The notes below the pieces were generated by a model. The model was not told the DNA's origin. It did not search any database and saw only the letters and a list, made by a program, of their open reading frames with translations. Positions 31,820-40,647 of a stretch of DNA of 64,000 nt are shown here, in pieces; position 1 is the stretch's first letter, and each line of letters starts with the position of its first letter. Source of the stretch: Gammaproteobacteria bacterium Ga0077536 (GTDB lineage: Bacteria; Pseudomonadota; Gammaproteobacteria; Ga0077536); assembly GCA_001464935.1 (NCBI GenBank), contig LNEL01000038.1, positions 1 through 64,000 on the forward strand. Direction: 5' to 3'. Position numbers and translations under genes: made by a program.

Positions 31820-32680
31820 ATGAACCCGACGGTGAAGCATTTCTTCGACAAGGCCACGTGGACGCTGACCTACGTCGTGTATGACGAAGCGGGCGGCACG
31901 GCCGCCATCATCGACTCCGTACTCGATTACGACCCCAAGTCCGGGCGCACGAAGACCACCTCGGCCGATCAGGTCATCGAGTTCGTCCGGGCCGAACGCC
32001 TGACCGTCGCCTGGATCCTCGAAACGCACGCGCATGCCGACCATCTGTCGGCCGCCAAATACCTGCGCGCGCACCTGGGCGGCAAGACCGGCATCGGCAA
32101 CCGCATCGCCACGGTGCAGCGCGTGTTCAAGCAGGTCTTCAATCTCGAAGCGTCGTTCCCGACCGACGGGCAGCAGTTCGATCATCTCTTCACTGAAGGC
32201 GAACGTTTCCCGATCGGAAAGCTGACGGGCGAGGTGCTGTTCGTGCCCGGTCACACGCCGGCCTGTGCGGCTTATGCCATCGGCGACTCGCTGTTCGTGG
32301 GCGACACGATGTTCATGCCCGACGTCGGTACCGCGCGCTGCGACTTCCCCGGGGGCGATGCGCGGACGCTGTACAAGTCCATGCGCAAGCTGCTCGATTT
32401 CCCGGCCAGCACGCGAATTTTCGTTTGTCACGACTACCCGCCGCCGGGCCGCGAAGTGCAGTGGGAGACGAGCGTTGCCGCGCAGCGGGAAAGCAATATC
32501 CACGTGCATGACGGCGTGTCCGAAGAAGCCTTCGTCGCCATGCGCAGCGCGCGCGATGCAACGCTGGAAATGCCGGTGCTGATCCTGCCGGCGATTCAGA
32601 TCAACATCCGCGCCGGCGATTTCCCGCCCGCCGAGGACAATGGCGTGAGCTATCTGAAGATTCCGTTGAACGCGTTGTAA
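31820..32680 (+). CDS. Persulfide dioxygenase, MBL fold (ETHE1/Blh type)
   Basis: 286-residue metallo-beta-lactamase-fold protein. Motif 1 is H70-A-H72-A-D74-H75; further ligands are in VPGHTPAC (~152), GDTMF (~170) and FVCHDYPPPGRE (~205). Family III persulfide dioxygenases use one Fe(II) to oxidise glutathione persulfide to sulfite. No rhodanese domain is fused; the DUF442 domain often fused to such proteins is encoded separately in the divergent operon. AGAGGAA precedes the ATG. It is controlled by the shared BigR-type operator. Confidence 0.92.
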   Translation: MNPTVKHFFDKATWTLTYVVYDEAGGTAAIIDSVLDYDPKSGRTKTTSADQVIEFVRAERLTVAWILETHAHADHLSAAKYLRAHLGGKTGIGNRIATVQRVFKQVFNLEASFPTDGQQFDHLFTEGERFPIGKLTGEVLFVPGHTPACAAYAIGDSLFVGDTMFMPDVGTARCDFPGGDARTLYKSMRKLLDFPASTRIFVCHDYPPPGREVQWETSVAAQRESNIHVHDGVSEEAFVAMRSARDATLEMPVLILPAIQINIRAGDFPPAEDNGVSYLKIPLNAL

Positions 32681-32690
32681 GGTCGGCACT

Positions 32691-32724
32691 GCGGCCGGCG
32701 CAGGCCCGCCCCTGCGCCGGCCGC
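32691..32724 (+). terminator. Stem-loop after persulfide dioxygenase gene
   Basis: Perfect 14-bp stem GCGGCCGGCGCAGG (32691-32704) / CCTGCGCCGGCCGC (32711-32724) with a 6-nt loop, starting 10 bp after the stop codon. No clear T-tract follows, so it may be a weak intrinsic terminator. Confidence 0.6.
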
Positions 32725-32831
32725 GACCCTCGCATCAGGCCGGCCCGCAGGCTCGTTTGCGGACATTGCTCACGGCAATGGCGCCGGCACAGGGTCACAG
32801 TACCGGCCTGGGGGATGGTCGGAAGCCTGTC

Positions 32832-33686
32832 ATGGATGAACCCGGATACGAGAATCCTGTTGCTCGACGCGAGGCAGTTGGACGCCTCCGCGCGTGGCAG
32901 CTGATCCTGGTGATTGCGACGATGATCGCGGCGTTGCCGGGCCGCGCGCAGGTCTACCTGCCACCACCGCCACCGGTCGTCCACCTGCCCAACCTCATCT
33001 GGAACCAGTTCATGCTGAACCAGATCCGCACGACTGCGCTCGGTTCATCGATGTTCCTCGATGTGATGATCAAGGACATGCAGGGCCTCGCCGCGACCGT
33101 CGGTCATGTGGGCGGCGCCAATGCCGCGTGGCGCGAAGGGCAAGCGCTGGCGCAGCCGAATGCGCTGTCGACGCCGGCGGCAGCCCGCCCCGGCGCGCTG
33201 GCGTTCGAGCCCTCCGGACGTTCGTTGCTGGCAGAACGCATCGCCGCCAGCGACCCCTCGCAGGACCCGGCCCAGCTCGACAGCCTGTTCTCGAATCTCT
33301 ACCGCGCCTATCTCGACGCGTTTCGCGAAGAGCACGTGCGACTGGGCATGCCCTTGCACGACGTTGCCGCCGCGTTCACCGCCTACGTCGTGACGAGCTA
33401 CCTGTACGCCCACGATCTGCCGGGTATCGACGCGGAGACGTCGCTTGCCGTGTACCGGCAGAGCGCCAACCGCTTCGTGGCGAATGAAACACTCGCCGCG
33501 ATGACCGGGCCCGAGCGCGAACTGCTGGCGGAGACCTTCGTGGTGATGGGCGCGACGCCGCGCCTGATCTTCGAGGAAACGGGTGACCCCGCGCGCCGTC
33601 AGCAGGCAGGCCTCGACAACCTCACCCGCGTCTTCGGCGCCGATGCGGCCGCGCTCCGACTGTCGCCGGACGGCATCGGACGCTGA
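32832..33686 (+). CDS. Secreted protein of unknown function (DUF6683-like)
   Basis: 284-residue protein. After a charged N-terminus comes a hydrophobic stretch WQLILVIATMIAALPGRAQ, a probable signal peptide with cleavage after GRA. The mature part starts with a Pro-rich VYLPPPPPVV segment and a helical domain (LDSLFSNLYRAYLDAFREEHVRLGMPLHDVAAAFTAYVVTSYLYAH ... YRQSANRF) that resembles the DUF6683 family. No catalytic motif is visible. The start at 32832 is the last ATG before the signal; an earlier one at 32757 would lengthen the leader. Monocistronic. Confidence 0.75.
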   Translation: MDEPGYENPVARREAVGRLRAWQLILVIATMIAALPGRAQVYLPPPPPVVHLPNLIWNQFMLNQIRTTALGSSMFLDVMIKDMQGLAATVGHVGGANAAWREGQALAQPNALSTPAAARPGALAFEPSGRSLLAERIAASDPSQDPAQLDSLFSNLYRAYLDAFREEHVRLGMPLHDVAAAFTAYVVTSYLYAHDLPGIDAETSLAVYRQSANRFVANETLAAMTGPERELLAETFVVMGATPRLIFEETGDPARRQQAGLDNLTRVFGADAAALRLSPDGIGR

Positions 33687-33770
33687 GCCTCACTCACCCA
33701 TCACCACTCTGCCGGGACGGACCACATGGTTGGCGGCGGCGAGCGTGGTCGGCCCGCGAGTCGTGTCGAC

Positions 33771-34262
33771 TCAGGTTTCGCGCAGGAAATAGAGGTAGTC
33801 GAGCGGCGGTGCGCGATGCCCGAGGGCGGTCAGCGCAACCGTGCATTGCCCGCGATGGTGAACCCCGTGCGTGAAGACGTGCAGCAGAGTCGGGCCGAAC
33901 GGCGTGACCGTCGGCGTGCCGTCCAGCGTCCGGTAGTGGAGCTGGCCGGCGCACGAGTCCTCGTCGATCTGCGCGACGAACGACTGCCAGTCCGCGGCCT
34001 GCGCGCGCAGCGCCGCCGCCAGCTGGGCCCGGTCGGGCTCGATTTCCTCGGCCAGGTCCCGATACGGCACGAGCTGCCCGGCAAAGCGTGCGTGCCAGGT
34101 GCGCTCGGCGACCAGCAGATGGTTCAGCGTGCCGTGCAGACTCCTGAAGAACAGGCCACAGTCACGGCGGTAATCGGCGTCCGACAGCGGCGCGATCGCC
34201 GCCAGCAGGCGCGTCAGGGCCCACGCGTGAAAAGCCGCGAACGACGCGGCCACGGCCTTCAT
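33771..34262 (-). CDS. DinB-family protein
   Basis: 163-residue four-helix-bundle protein of the DinB/YfiT-like metal-binding superfamily. The three metal histidines fit HLLVAERTWH (~48-57) and HVFTHGVHHRGQ (~128-138). Family members include mycothiol- and bacillithiol-dependent transferases, but most are uncharacterised. The start overlaps the MarR stop by 4 bp (ATGA), and MarR in turn overlaps hmgA, so it is the last gene of an hmgA-marR-dinB operon. A thiol-dependent isomerase role in aromatic breakdown is conceivable but unproven. Confidence 0.85.
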   Translation of the reverse strand: MKAVAASFAAFHAWALTRLLAAIAPLSDADYRRDCGLFFRSLHGTLNHLLVAERTWHARFAGQLVPYRDLAEEIEPDRAQLAAALRAQAADWQSFVAQIDEDSCAGQLHYRTLDGTPTVTPFGPTLLHVFTHGVHHRGQCTVALTALGHRAPPLDYLYFLRET

Positions 34263-34744
34263 TTGACGCGCGCCGCGCGTGCGGCGCCGAGCCTCGATTC
34301 GAGCGCGCCGAGCGCGTGCTCGAGCGCTGAGCGCTCGGCCTGGCTCAGGGTATCGAGCAGGCCGCGCTCGTAGTCACGCGCGAGCGGCACGATGTCGACG
34401 TACACACGCCGACCGGCGGCCGTCAGGTTCAGCATCGAACAGCGCCGATCCTCGGGCAGCGCACGACGGCGCACATAGCGCTTGTCGATGAGCCGGGCGA
34501 CGGCCCGACTGACCGTGACCTTGTCCATGTCGGTCTGCGCGCAGACGTAGTCGGCCGTGACGTCCTCACTTTGCCCGAGCACGGCGATCACCCGCCATTC
34601 GGGGATCGCAATGCCGAAGCGCTCTGCATAAAGGCCCGACAGCTCGCGGCTCACGCGATTCGCGAGCACCGACAGGCGATAAGGCAGGAATTCCGCGAGC
34701 GTGAGGCTCGCGGCCGGTGTGGCCGGGCGCGCGGCGGACTTCAT
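34259..34744 (-). CDS. MarR-family regulator of the homogentisate genes
   Basis: 161-residue winged-helix regulator. [71 protein letters not shown] shows the MarR helix-turn-helix and the wing with DRR. The start at 34744 is in a 4-bp overlap with the hmgA stop. Its position suggests it controls the hmgA/FAH divergent promoters through the palindrome at 36113-36130, probably released by homogentisate or a related acid, as for other Hmg MarR proteins. Confidence 0.88.
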   Translation of the reverse strand: MKSAARPATPAASLTLAEFLPYRLSVLANRVSRELSGLYAERFGIAIPEWRVIAVLGQSEDVTADYVCAQTDMDKVTVSRAVARLIDKRYVRRRALPEDRRCSMLNLTAAGRRVYVDIVPLARDYERGLLDTLSQAERSALEHALGALESRLGAARAARVK

Positions 34745-36084
34745 GCCCGGAACTGGCTCTCGATGCCCTGCCAGCACTGCGCGTAATCGCCCTGCAGTTC
34801 GGGGCAGTGCAGTGCGAACTCGGACGGCTTGATCAGATAGCGCGACTCGAACATGAACGCGAGCGTCGCGGCATAGCGCTCAGGCCGAAGCTCCACTGAG
34901 CTCGCCTTGCGGTGCGCGGCCTCGTCAGGGCCGTGCGGCACCATGCAGTTGTGCAGGCTCGCGCCGCCCGGTTCGAAACCGCGTTCCTTGGCGTCATAAG
35001 CACCATAGATGAGGCCCATGAACTCACTCATCACATTGCGATGAAACCACGGCGGCCTGAACGTGTGCTCGGCGACCATCCAGCGCGGCGGAAAGATCAC
35101 GAAATCGAGGTTGGCGACGCCCGCCGTGTCAGACGGCGAGGTCAGCACGGTGAAAATCGACGGATCCGGATGATCGTAGCTGACCGTGTTCATCGTGTTG
35201 AAGCGCAGCAGGTCGTACTTGTAGGGCACGGCCGTGCCAATCCAGGCGACGACGTCGAGCGGCGAGTACGGCAGATCGCATCGCCACAGTTGTCCGCCGG
35301 CCTTGGTGATCAGTTCGAAAGGTCCGCGCCGATCCTCGTAGCGCGCGACCGGGACAAGGAAATCGCGATCGTTCGCATAGCCGTCCGAGCCGACCGGCCC
35401 GCGCTCGGCGAGCCGCAGGGCCGCCCCGTAGTTCTCGCACACGTAGCCACGACTCGGCCCATCGGGCAGCCCGATCGCGCACTTCATCCCGCGCGGCAGC
35501 ACCGCGATTTCGCCGGGTGCGACCGCGAGGCGGCCGCACTCCGTGTCCAGCCAGAGCCGCCCCTGTTGCGGCACGAACAGCAGTTCGCCGTCGTGGTCGA
35601 TGAAAAAACGCTCGCTCATCGACTGGTTTGCCAGGTAGACATGAATGCCAATGCCGGTCTGCAGTGCAGCGTCGCCGTTGGCGGCAAGCGTCAACAGGCC
35701 GTCGACGAAATCGGTCGGCGTCGCCGGCACCTGCCACGGACTCCAGCGCAGCGGATCGGGCGGCCCGAACGCATTGCGCAGCGGCGCTGTCAGCAGGCGC
35801 GGTTGCGCATAGGCGACATGCGGTCCCTGCCGCACCGCAGGCCGGATCCGGTAGAACCAGGTGCGCCGGTTCTCTCGCCGCGCGACCGTGAAGGCCGTGC
35901 CGCTGAACTTCTCGGCGTACAGGCCAAAGGGCACCGCCTGCGGTGAAAACTGCCCTTGCGGCAGCGCACCAGCGAGTGCTTCGGTCGCGTGCTCATTGTG
36001 AAAGCCGGCAGCGTAGTCGAGTTCGTCGGCCGGCGTGGCCGCCGGCTCCCGTTGCGGAAGCGTCTTGATCTTCACCGCGCTCAC
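34741..36084 (-). CDS. hmgA: Homogentisate 1,2-dioxygenase
   Basis: 447-residue cupin-type Fe(II) dioxygenase opening the ring of homogentisate to maleylacetoacetate in tyrosine/phenylalanine catabolism. Characteristic stretches are [32 protein letters not shown], the conserved RGMKCAI, and the iron-site region [56 protein letters not shown], which supplies His, Glu and His. Length is normal for the family. It is the first gene of the hmgA-marR-dinB unit and divergent from FAH. Product passes to MaiA and FAH. Confidence 0.96.
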   Translation of the reverse strand: MSAVKIKTLPQREPAATPADELDYAAGFHNEHATEALAGALPQGQFSPQAVPFGLYAEKFSGTAFTVARRENRRTWFYRIRPAVRQGPHVAYAQPRLLTAPLRNAFGPPDPLRWSPWQVPATPTDFVDGLLTLAANGDAALQTGIGIHVYLANQSMSERFFIDHDGELLFVPQQGRLWLDTECGRLAVAPGEIAVLPRGMKCAIGLPDGPSRGYVCENYGAALRLAERGPVGSDGYANDRDFLVPVARYEDRRGPFELITKAGGQLWRCDLPYSPLDVVAWIGTAVPYKYDLLRFNTMNTVSYDHPDPSIFTVLTSPSDTAGVANLDFVIFPPRWMVAEHTFRPPWFHRNVMSEFMGLIYGAYDAKERGFEPGGASLHNCMVPHGPDEAAHRKASSVELRPERYAATLAFMFESRYLIKPSEFALHCPELQGDYAQCWQGIESQFRA

Positions 36085-36088
36085 CCGG

Positions 36089-36137
36089 TTGAAAATGGCC
36101 TGCCTTCGAGTATAGTTTCACTTGTAACTAATCTCAA
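36089..36137. promoter_or_regulatory. Divergent hmgA/FAH promoters sharing a MarR-type operator
   Basis: Rightward: -35 TTGAAA (36089-36094), 16 bp, -10 TATAGT (36111-36116). Leftward: -35 TTGAGA (36137-36132), 17 bp, -10 TATACT (36114-36109). The two -10 elements overlap. TAGTT-N8-AACTA (36113-36130), with further inner matches, is a near-palindrome of MarR style covering the space between the leftward -35 and -10 and the rightward start. One repressor dimer could thus block both transcripts. Confidence 0.7.
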
Positions 36138-36150
36138 CGAGGCGCAATCG

Positions 36151-37137
36151 GTGAAACTGGCGAGCCTGAATGAAGGCGGTCGCGACGGCACGCTGGTCGT
36201 GGTCAGCCGCGATCTCGGCCGCGCGGTGCGCGTGCCGACGATAGCCGCAACCCTGCAGGACGCGCTCGACGACTGGGCTGCACTGGCCCCGCGTCTCGCG
36301 GCCTGCGCCACCGCACTCGATGCCGGCACGGTCGAGCACAGCTTTGCGTTCGATCCCGCCGCCTGCGCAGCACCGCTGCCACGCGCGCATCACTGGGTCG
36401 ACGGCAGCGCGTACGTCAATCACGTCGAACTCGTGCGCAAGGCGCGTGGCGCGGAAATGCCCGAGAGCTTCTGGCACGAGCCGCTCGTCTACCAGGGTGG
36501 CTCGGACGATCTGCTCGGTGCGCGGGCGCCCATCGTCGCCGTCGACGAAGCGCACGGCATTGATCTCGAAGCCGAGGTCGCCGTCATCACCGATGACGTG
36601 CCGATGGGCACGAGTGCCGGTGAAGCCGCGTCGCACGTGAAGTTGCTGATGCTCGTCAACGATGTGTCGCTGCGCAACCTGATCCCGGGTGAACTGGCCA
36701 AGGGCTTCGGCTTCTACCAGTCGAAGCCGGCCACGGCGTTCTCCCCGGTCGCCATCACCCCGGACGAACTCGGCGCGCACTGGCACGACGGCAAGGTGCA
36801 CCTGCCGCTGCGCACCGCCATCAATGGCGAGTGGTTCGGCGCGCCCGAGTGCGGCGTCGACATGACGTTCAGCTTCTACGACCTGATTGCCCATGTGACG
36901 CGCACACGCCGGCTCGGCGCCGGCGCGATTGTCGGTTCGGGCACCATCTCGAACTACGATCGCAGCCGCGGTTCGTGCTGCCTCGCTGAAAAGCGGATGC
37001 TGGAGACGATTGCCGACGGCGCGCCACGCACGCCGTTCCTCCGCTTCGGCGACACCGTGCGCATCGAGATGCTCGATCCGGCCGGCGACAGCCTGTTCGG
37101 CGCAATCGAACAGTGCGTCGTGCAGTACCGGCGCTGA
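36151..37137 (+). CDS. Fumarylacetoacetase (FAA hydrolase family)
   Basis: 328-residue enzyme cleaving fumarylacetoacetate to fumarate and acetoacetate, the last step of tyrosine breakdown. The N-terminus KLASLNEGGRDGTLVVVSRDL matches the bacterial FAH-like family, and YQGGSD, DLEAEVAVI (metal-binding Glu/Asp) and GSGTISN are family motifs. The start is GTG 36151; upstream frame residues lie across the promoter and are not conserved. It is followed 6 bp later by maiA, in line with a four- to six-gene operon. Confidence 0.92.
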   Translation: MKLASLNEGGRDGTLVVVSRDLGRAVRVPTIAATLQDALDDWAALAPRLAACATALDAGTVEHSFAFDPAACAAPLPRAHHWVDGSAYVNHVELVRKARGAEMPESFWHEPLVYQGGSDDLLGARAPIVAVDEAHGIDLEAEVAVITDDVPMGTSAGEAASHVKLLMLVNDVSLRNLIPGELAKGFGFYQSKPATAFSPVAITPDELGAHWHDGKVHLPLRTAINGEWFGAPECGVDMTFSFYDLIAHVTRTRRLGAGAIVGSGTISNYDRSRGSCCLAEKRMLETIADGAPRTPFLRFGDTVRIEMLDPAGDSLFGAIEQCVVQYRR

Positions 37138-37143
37138 GCGTGC

Positions 37144-37803
37144 ATGCAGCTCTACGGCTACTGGCGCTCGACGGCCGCCTATCGCGTGCGGATTGCCTGC
37201 GGTCTCAAGGGACTGTCGCCGACCCTCGTGCCCGTCCACCTCGTGCGGGACGGCGGCGAACAGCGCGCGGCGGCGTATCTCGCGGTCAATCCGCTCGGGC
37301 TCGTGCCGACGCTGGTCGTCGATGGGCGGCCACTGACGCAGTCGCTCGCGATCATCGAATGGCTCGACGAGCAGTATCCCGCGCCGCCGCTGCTGCCCGC
37401 CGGCGCCTGGGCGCGAGCGCAGGCGCGCGAAATCGCGCAGCTGATTGCCTGCGACATCCATCCCGTCGACAACCTGCGCGTGCTGCAATACCTGGGCGGC
37501 ACCCTCGGTGCGAGCGAAGAACAGACACGGGCATGGTATCGGCACTGGCTGGTCACCGGGCTCGAGGCGCTGGAATCCATGCTGGCGGCAAACCCGTCGC
37601 GGGGGCACTTCTGCTGCGGCGACACGCCGACCGTCGCCGATCTCTGCCTCGTGCCACAGCTCTACAACGCGCGCCGCTTCGAGATCGACCTCGCGTCCTG
37701 TCCGACCCTGGTGGCCATCGACGCGACCTGCGCGTCCCTCGCCGCGTTTCAACAGGCGGCGCCCGCCGCGCAGCCGGATGCCCCTGACAGGGTGGTGACA
37801 TGA
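37144..37803 (+). CDS. maiA: Maleylacetoacetate isomerase (zeta-class GST)
   Basis: 219-residue glutathione S-transferase-fold enzyme isomerising maleylacetoacetate to fumarylacetoacetate with glutathione. The N-terminus MQLYGYWRSTAAYRVRIACGLKGL matches bacterial MaiA; the catalytic S-S/T-A motif replaces the S-S-C of eukaryotic zeta enzymes. VNPLGLVPTLVVDG and LTQSLAIIEWLDE form the glutathione site, and HPVDNLRVLQYL is typical of the C-terminal domain. It follows FAH by 6 bp and its stop overlaps the FAD hydroxylase start by 4 bp. Confidence 0.94.
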   Translation: MQLYGYWRSTAAYRVRIACGLKGLSPTLVPVHLVRDGGEQRAAAYLAVNPLGLVPTLVVDGRPLTQSLAIIEWLDEQYPAPPLLPAGAWARAQAREIAQLIACDIHPVDNLRVLQYLGGTLGASEEQTRAWYRHWLVTGLEALESMLAANPSRGHFCCGDTPTVADLCLVPQLYNARRFEIDLASCPTLVAIDATCASLAAFQQAAPAAQPDAPDRVVT

Positions 37804-39476
37804 AGGATCGATACGCACAGCTCGACATGGCCACCCGCCGTGCGCGCGCCGCACGGCGCACGTTCCCGTTCGAGCCACCGCCCGGCACGACCGAACACGT
37901 CCCGGTGGTGATCGTCGGTGCCGGGCCGGTCGGCCTCGCCGCAGCGGCCGATCTCGCGCAGCACGGTATCGCGAACCTCGTGCTCGACAAGGTCAATACG
38001 CTGAGCGACGGCTCGCGCGCGATCTGCTGGGCGAAGCGCAGCCTCGAGATCTGCGATCGTCTGGGCATTGCCGGCCGGATGCTCGACAAGGGCATCACCT
38101 GGAACATCGGGCGCGTGTTCTGCGGCGACAAGCCCGAGCCGCTGTACAGCTTCGATCTGCTGCCGGACAAGGCGCAGAAATTCCCGGCGTTCATCAATCT
38201 GCAGCAGTACTACACCGAGGAGTACCTGATCGACAGCCTCGCGGCGCCCGCGCGCGGTGTGCGCTGGCAACACGAAGTGCGCGCACTGCGACAATCGGCG
38301 ACAGGCGTCGAACTCGAGGTGCAGACGCCGGCCGGCGCTTACCGCCTGCACTGCGATTACGTCATTGCCGCCGACGGCTGCCGCAGCGCGATTCGCACGC
38401 AGCTGGGCCTCGACTTCGAGGGCCGCACGTTCGAAGACAACTTCCTGATTGCCGATGTGCGCATGCAGGCGCCCTTCCCGGCCGAGCGGCGTTTCTATTT
38501 CAATGCGCCGTTCAACGACGGGCGAACCGCGCTGATGCACCAGCAACCCGATGGCCTCTGGCGACTCGACTTCCAGCTGGGCTGGCAAATCGATCGCGAA
38601 GCGGCGATCCGGGAGGAGAACGTGACGCCACGGGTGCGCGCGATGCTCGGGCCGGACATCGAGTTCGAGTACGAGTGGGTCAGCCTCTATACGTTCCAGT
38701 GCCGACGCATGCAGCGTTTCGTGCACGATCGGGTGATCTTTGCCGGCGACGCGGCACACCTGGTGTCGCCGTTCGGCGCGCGTGGCGCGAACAGCGGCCT
38801 GCAGGACATCGACAATCTCGGCTGGAAACTCGCCGCGGTACTCAAGGGCACGGCCGGCGCGCATCTGCTCGCCAGTTATGACGAGGAGCGCTGCCACGGC
38901 GCCGACGAGAACATCGCCAATTCCACGCGCGCCACCGATTTCATGGCGCCGAAATCCGTCGCCGAAACCGCCTTCCGCGATGCCGTGCTGGAACTCGCCG
39001 AGCACCATGCGTTCGCGCGCGGCTTCGTCAACAGCGGCAGACTGTCGACGCCCTGTTCGCAGCACGCTTCGTCGTTGACAACCGCCGATGGCGACCCGTT
39101 CGACACCTCGCTGCGCGCCGGCGACGTGTGCCTGGACGCAGCGGTACTTCACCGCGGACAGGCGGGCTGGCTGCTCGAGCAGTTGGGCCGCGATTTCTGT
39201 TGCCTCAGCTTCCTCGGCAGCGATGCCCCGCTGACCGACGGGCTCAGGGACACGCTGCCGGCGGGCGTGCGGCTGCTGACGGTGGGCGACACACCCGCCG
39301 CCGATTTGCACGACCCCAGTGGGCGGCTGCGCCAACGCTATGATGGCGCGCCGGGCACCACGTACCTGATTCGTCCCGACCAGCACATCGCCGGACGCTG
39401 GCGCCGGCTCGACGCCACGGCCGTGGCCCGCGCGCTCGCGCGTGCCACCGGTGCCATTCACCCCTCACGCGCTTAA
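37800..39476 (+). CDS. FAD-dependent aromatic hydroxylase (MhpA/PheA-like)
   Basis: 558-residue flavoprotein monooxygenase. The FAD Rossmann motif VVIVGAGPVGLAAAADL sits at about 36-52, the DG motif CDYVIAADGCRSAIRTQLG at about 184, and the second FAD contact FAGDAAHLVSPFGARGANSGLQD at about 315. These enzymes hydroxylate phenolic rings using NAD(P)H and O2. In hmg clusters this gene type may supply or salvage a ring substrate near homogentisate; the exact substrate is unknown. Starts in an ATGA overlap with maiA. Confidence 0.9.
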   Translation: MKDRYAQLDMATRRARAARRTFPFEPPPGTTEHVPVVIVGAGPVGLAAAADLAQHGIANLVLDKVNTLSDGSRAICWAKRSLEICDRLGIAGRMLDKGITWNIGRVFCGDKPEPLYSFDLLPDKAQKFPAFINLQQYYTEEYLIDSLAAPARGVRWQHEVRALRQSATGVELEVQTPAGAYRLHCDYVIAADGCRSAIRTQLGLDFEGRTFEDNFLIADVRMQAPFPAERRFYFNAPFNDGRTALMHQQPDGLWRLDFQLGWQIDREAAIREENVTPRVRAMLGPDIEFEYEWVSLYTFQCRRMQRFVHDRVIFAGDAAHLVSPFGARGANSGLQDIDNLGWKLAAVLKGTAGAHLLASYDEERCHGADENIANSTRATDFMAPKSVAETAFRDAVLELAEHHAFARGFVNSGRLSTPCSQHASSLTTADGDPFDTSLRAGDVCLDAAVLHRGQAGWLLEQLGRDFCCLSFLGSDAPLTDGLRDTLPAGVRLLTVGDTPAADLHDPSGRLRQRYDGAPGTTYLIRPDQHIAGRWRRLDATAVARALARATGAIHPSRA

Positions 39477-39488
39477 CGGAGCACTCCC

Positions 39489-40442
39489 ATGAGCAAAGCA
39501 TTCGCCTCGAAAGGCGACCTCGATCCGAAGACCGTCAGCTTCACCAGGCTCGCCGACAATGCCTATGCGTACACCGCCGAAGGTGATCCGAATACGGGCG
39601 TCATCATCGGCGACGACTGCGTGATGGTGATCGATGCGCAGGCCACCCCTGTCATGGCGCAGGACGTCGTGCGACATATCCGCACCGTCACCGACAAGCC
39701 GATCAGGCACGTCGTGCTGAGCCACTATCACGCAGTCCGCGTGCTCGGTGCGAGCGGTTACGGCGCACAAAACGTGATCGCGAGCCGCGACACCTACGAT
39801 CTGATCGTCGAACGTGGCGCACAGGACTACCAGTCGGAATTCGAGCGCTTCCCGCGCCTGTTCCAGGCCGTCGATTCGATCCCCGGGCTGACCTGGCCGA
39901 CGATCGTGTTCGAACGCGAACTGACGATGTGGCTCGGCAAGACCGAAGTCCGCCTGCTGCAACTGGGCCGCGGCCACACGAAGGGCGACACCGTGGCCTG
40001 GATGCCGAACGAAGGCGTGTTGTTCAGTGGTGATCTAGTCGAGTATGGCGCGACGCCTTATACCGGCGACGCCTACCTGCGCGACTGGCCGGCCACGCTC
40101 GACCGCATCGCCGAACTGAAGCCCCGCGCACTGGTGCCTGGCCGTGGCGACGCGCTGCAGACGCCGGCAGCCGTCGAGGAGTCCTTGCGCGGCACCCGCG
40201 CATTCGTCACCCGGATGTACGAAAGCGTGCGCGAGGCGCGGGCCGCCGGCAAGGATTTGAAGCAGGCCTATGACGAAACGCGCGAACGCCTGTTGCCGGA
40301 GTTCGGCCACTGGGTGATCTTCGAACACTGCCTGCCGTTCGACATCAGCCGCGCCTATGACGAAGCCGGTGGCCTCGACGATCCTCGCATCTGGACCGCA
40401 GAGCGGGACGCCGAGATGTGGCAGGCGATGGCCAACGGCTGA
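39489..40442 (+). CDS. MBL-fold hydrolase-like protein with altered metal motif
   Basis: 317-residue metallo-beta-lactamase-fold protein, 12 bp after the FAD hydroxylase. The first metal motif reads H79-Y-H81-A-V83-R84, so the Asp and His of the usual H-x-H-x-D-H are replaced by Val and Arg. Later ligands remain: GRGHTKGDT (~158) and FSGDLVEYG (~179). At most one metal could be held in the normal way. I recall this variant in other homogentisate clusters, so it is probably functional rather than decayed. Reaction unknown; GGAGCACTCCC precedes the ATG. Confidence 0.85.
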   Translation: MSKAFASKGDLDPKTVSFTRLADNAYAYTAEGDPNTGVIIGDDCVMVIDAQATPVMAQDVVRHIRTVTDKPIRHVVLSHYHAVRVLGASGYGAQNVIASRDTYDLIVERGAQDYQSEFERFPRLFQAVDSIPGLTWPTIVFERELTMWLGKTEVRLLQLGRGHTKGDTVAWMPNEGVLFSGDLVEYGATPYTGDAYLRDWPATLDRIAELKPRALVPGRGDALQTPAAVEESLRGTRAFVTRMYESVREARAAGKDLKQAYDETRERLLPEFGHWVIFEHCLPFDISRAYDEAGGLDDPRIWTAERDAEMWQAMANG

Positions 40443-40447
40443 GCGCC

Positions 40448-40633
40448 ATGCGCACGGAAAACGCCATCCCCGATCCGGACGGCTTCTACGCCGAACTCGT
40501 CGCGATGCACGCCGGGCTCGAACCCGGCGAGAGCCTGAAACTGTGCGCGAGGCTCATCCTGCTGCTCGCGAATGAAGTCGGCGATGCGGCGAGGCTGCGG
40601 GAAATCCTCGACGCGGCGCGCGCGCCGCGCTGA
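40448..40633 (+). CDS. DUF2783 small protein
   Basis: 61-residue protein: DPDGFYAELVAMHAGLEPGESLKLCARLILLLANEVGD is the DUF2783 pattern. It starts 6 bp after the MBL-like gene, and the two occur together in aromatic clusters, so a partner or maturation role is likely. No catalytic motif is seen. It is the last gene of the FAH-maiA-hydroxylase-MBL-DUF2783 operon. Confidence 0.82.
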   Translation: MRTENAIPDPDGFYAELVAMHAGLEPGESLKLCARLILLLANEVGDAARLREILDAARAPR

Positions 40634-40647
40634 CCGCAGCGTCAGAC

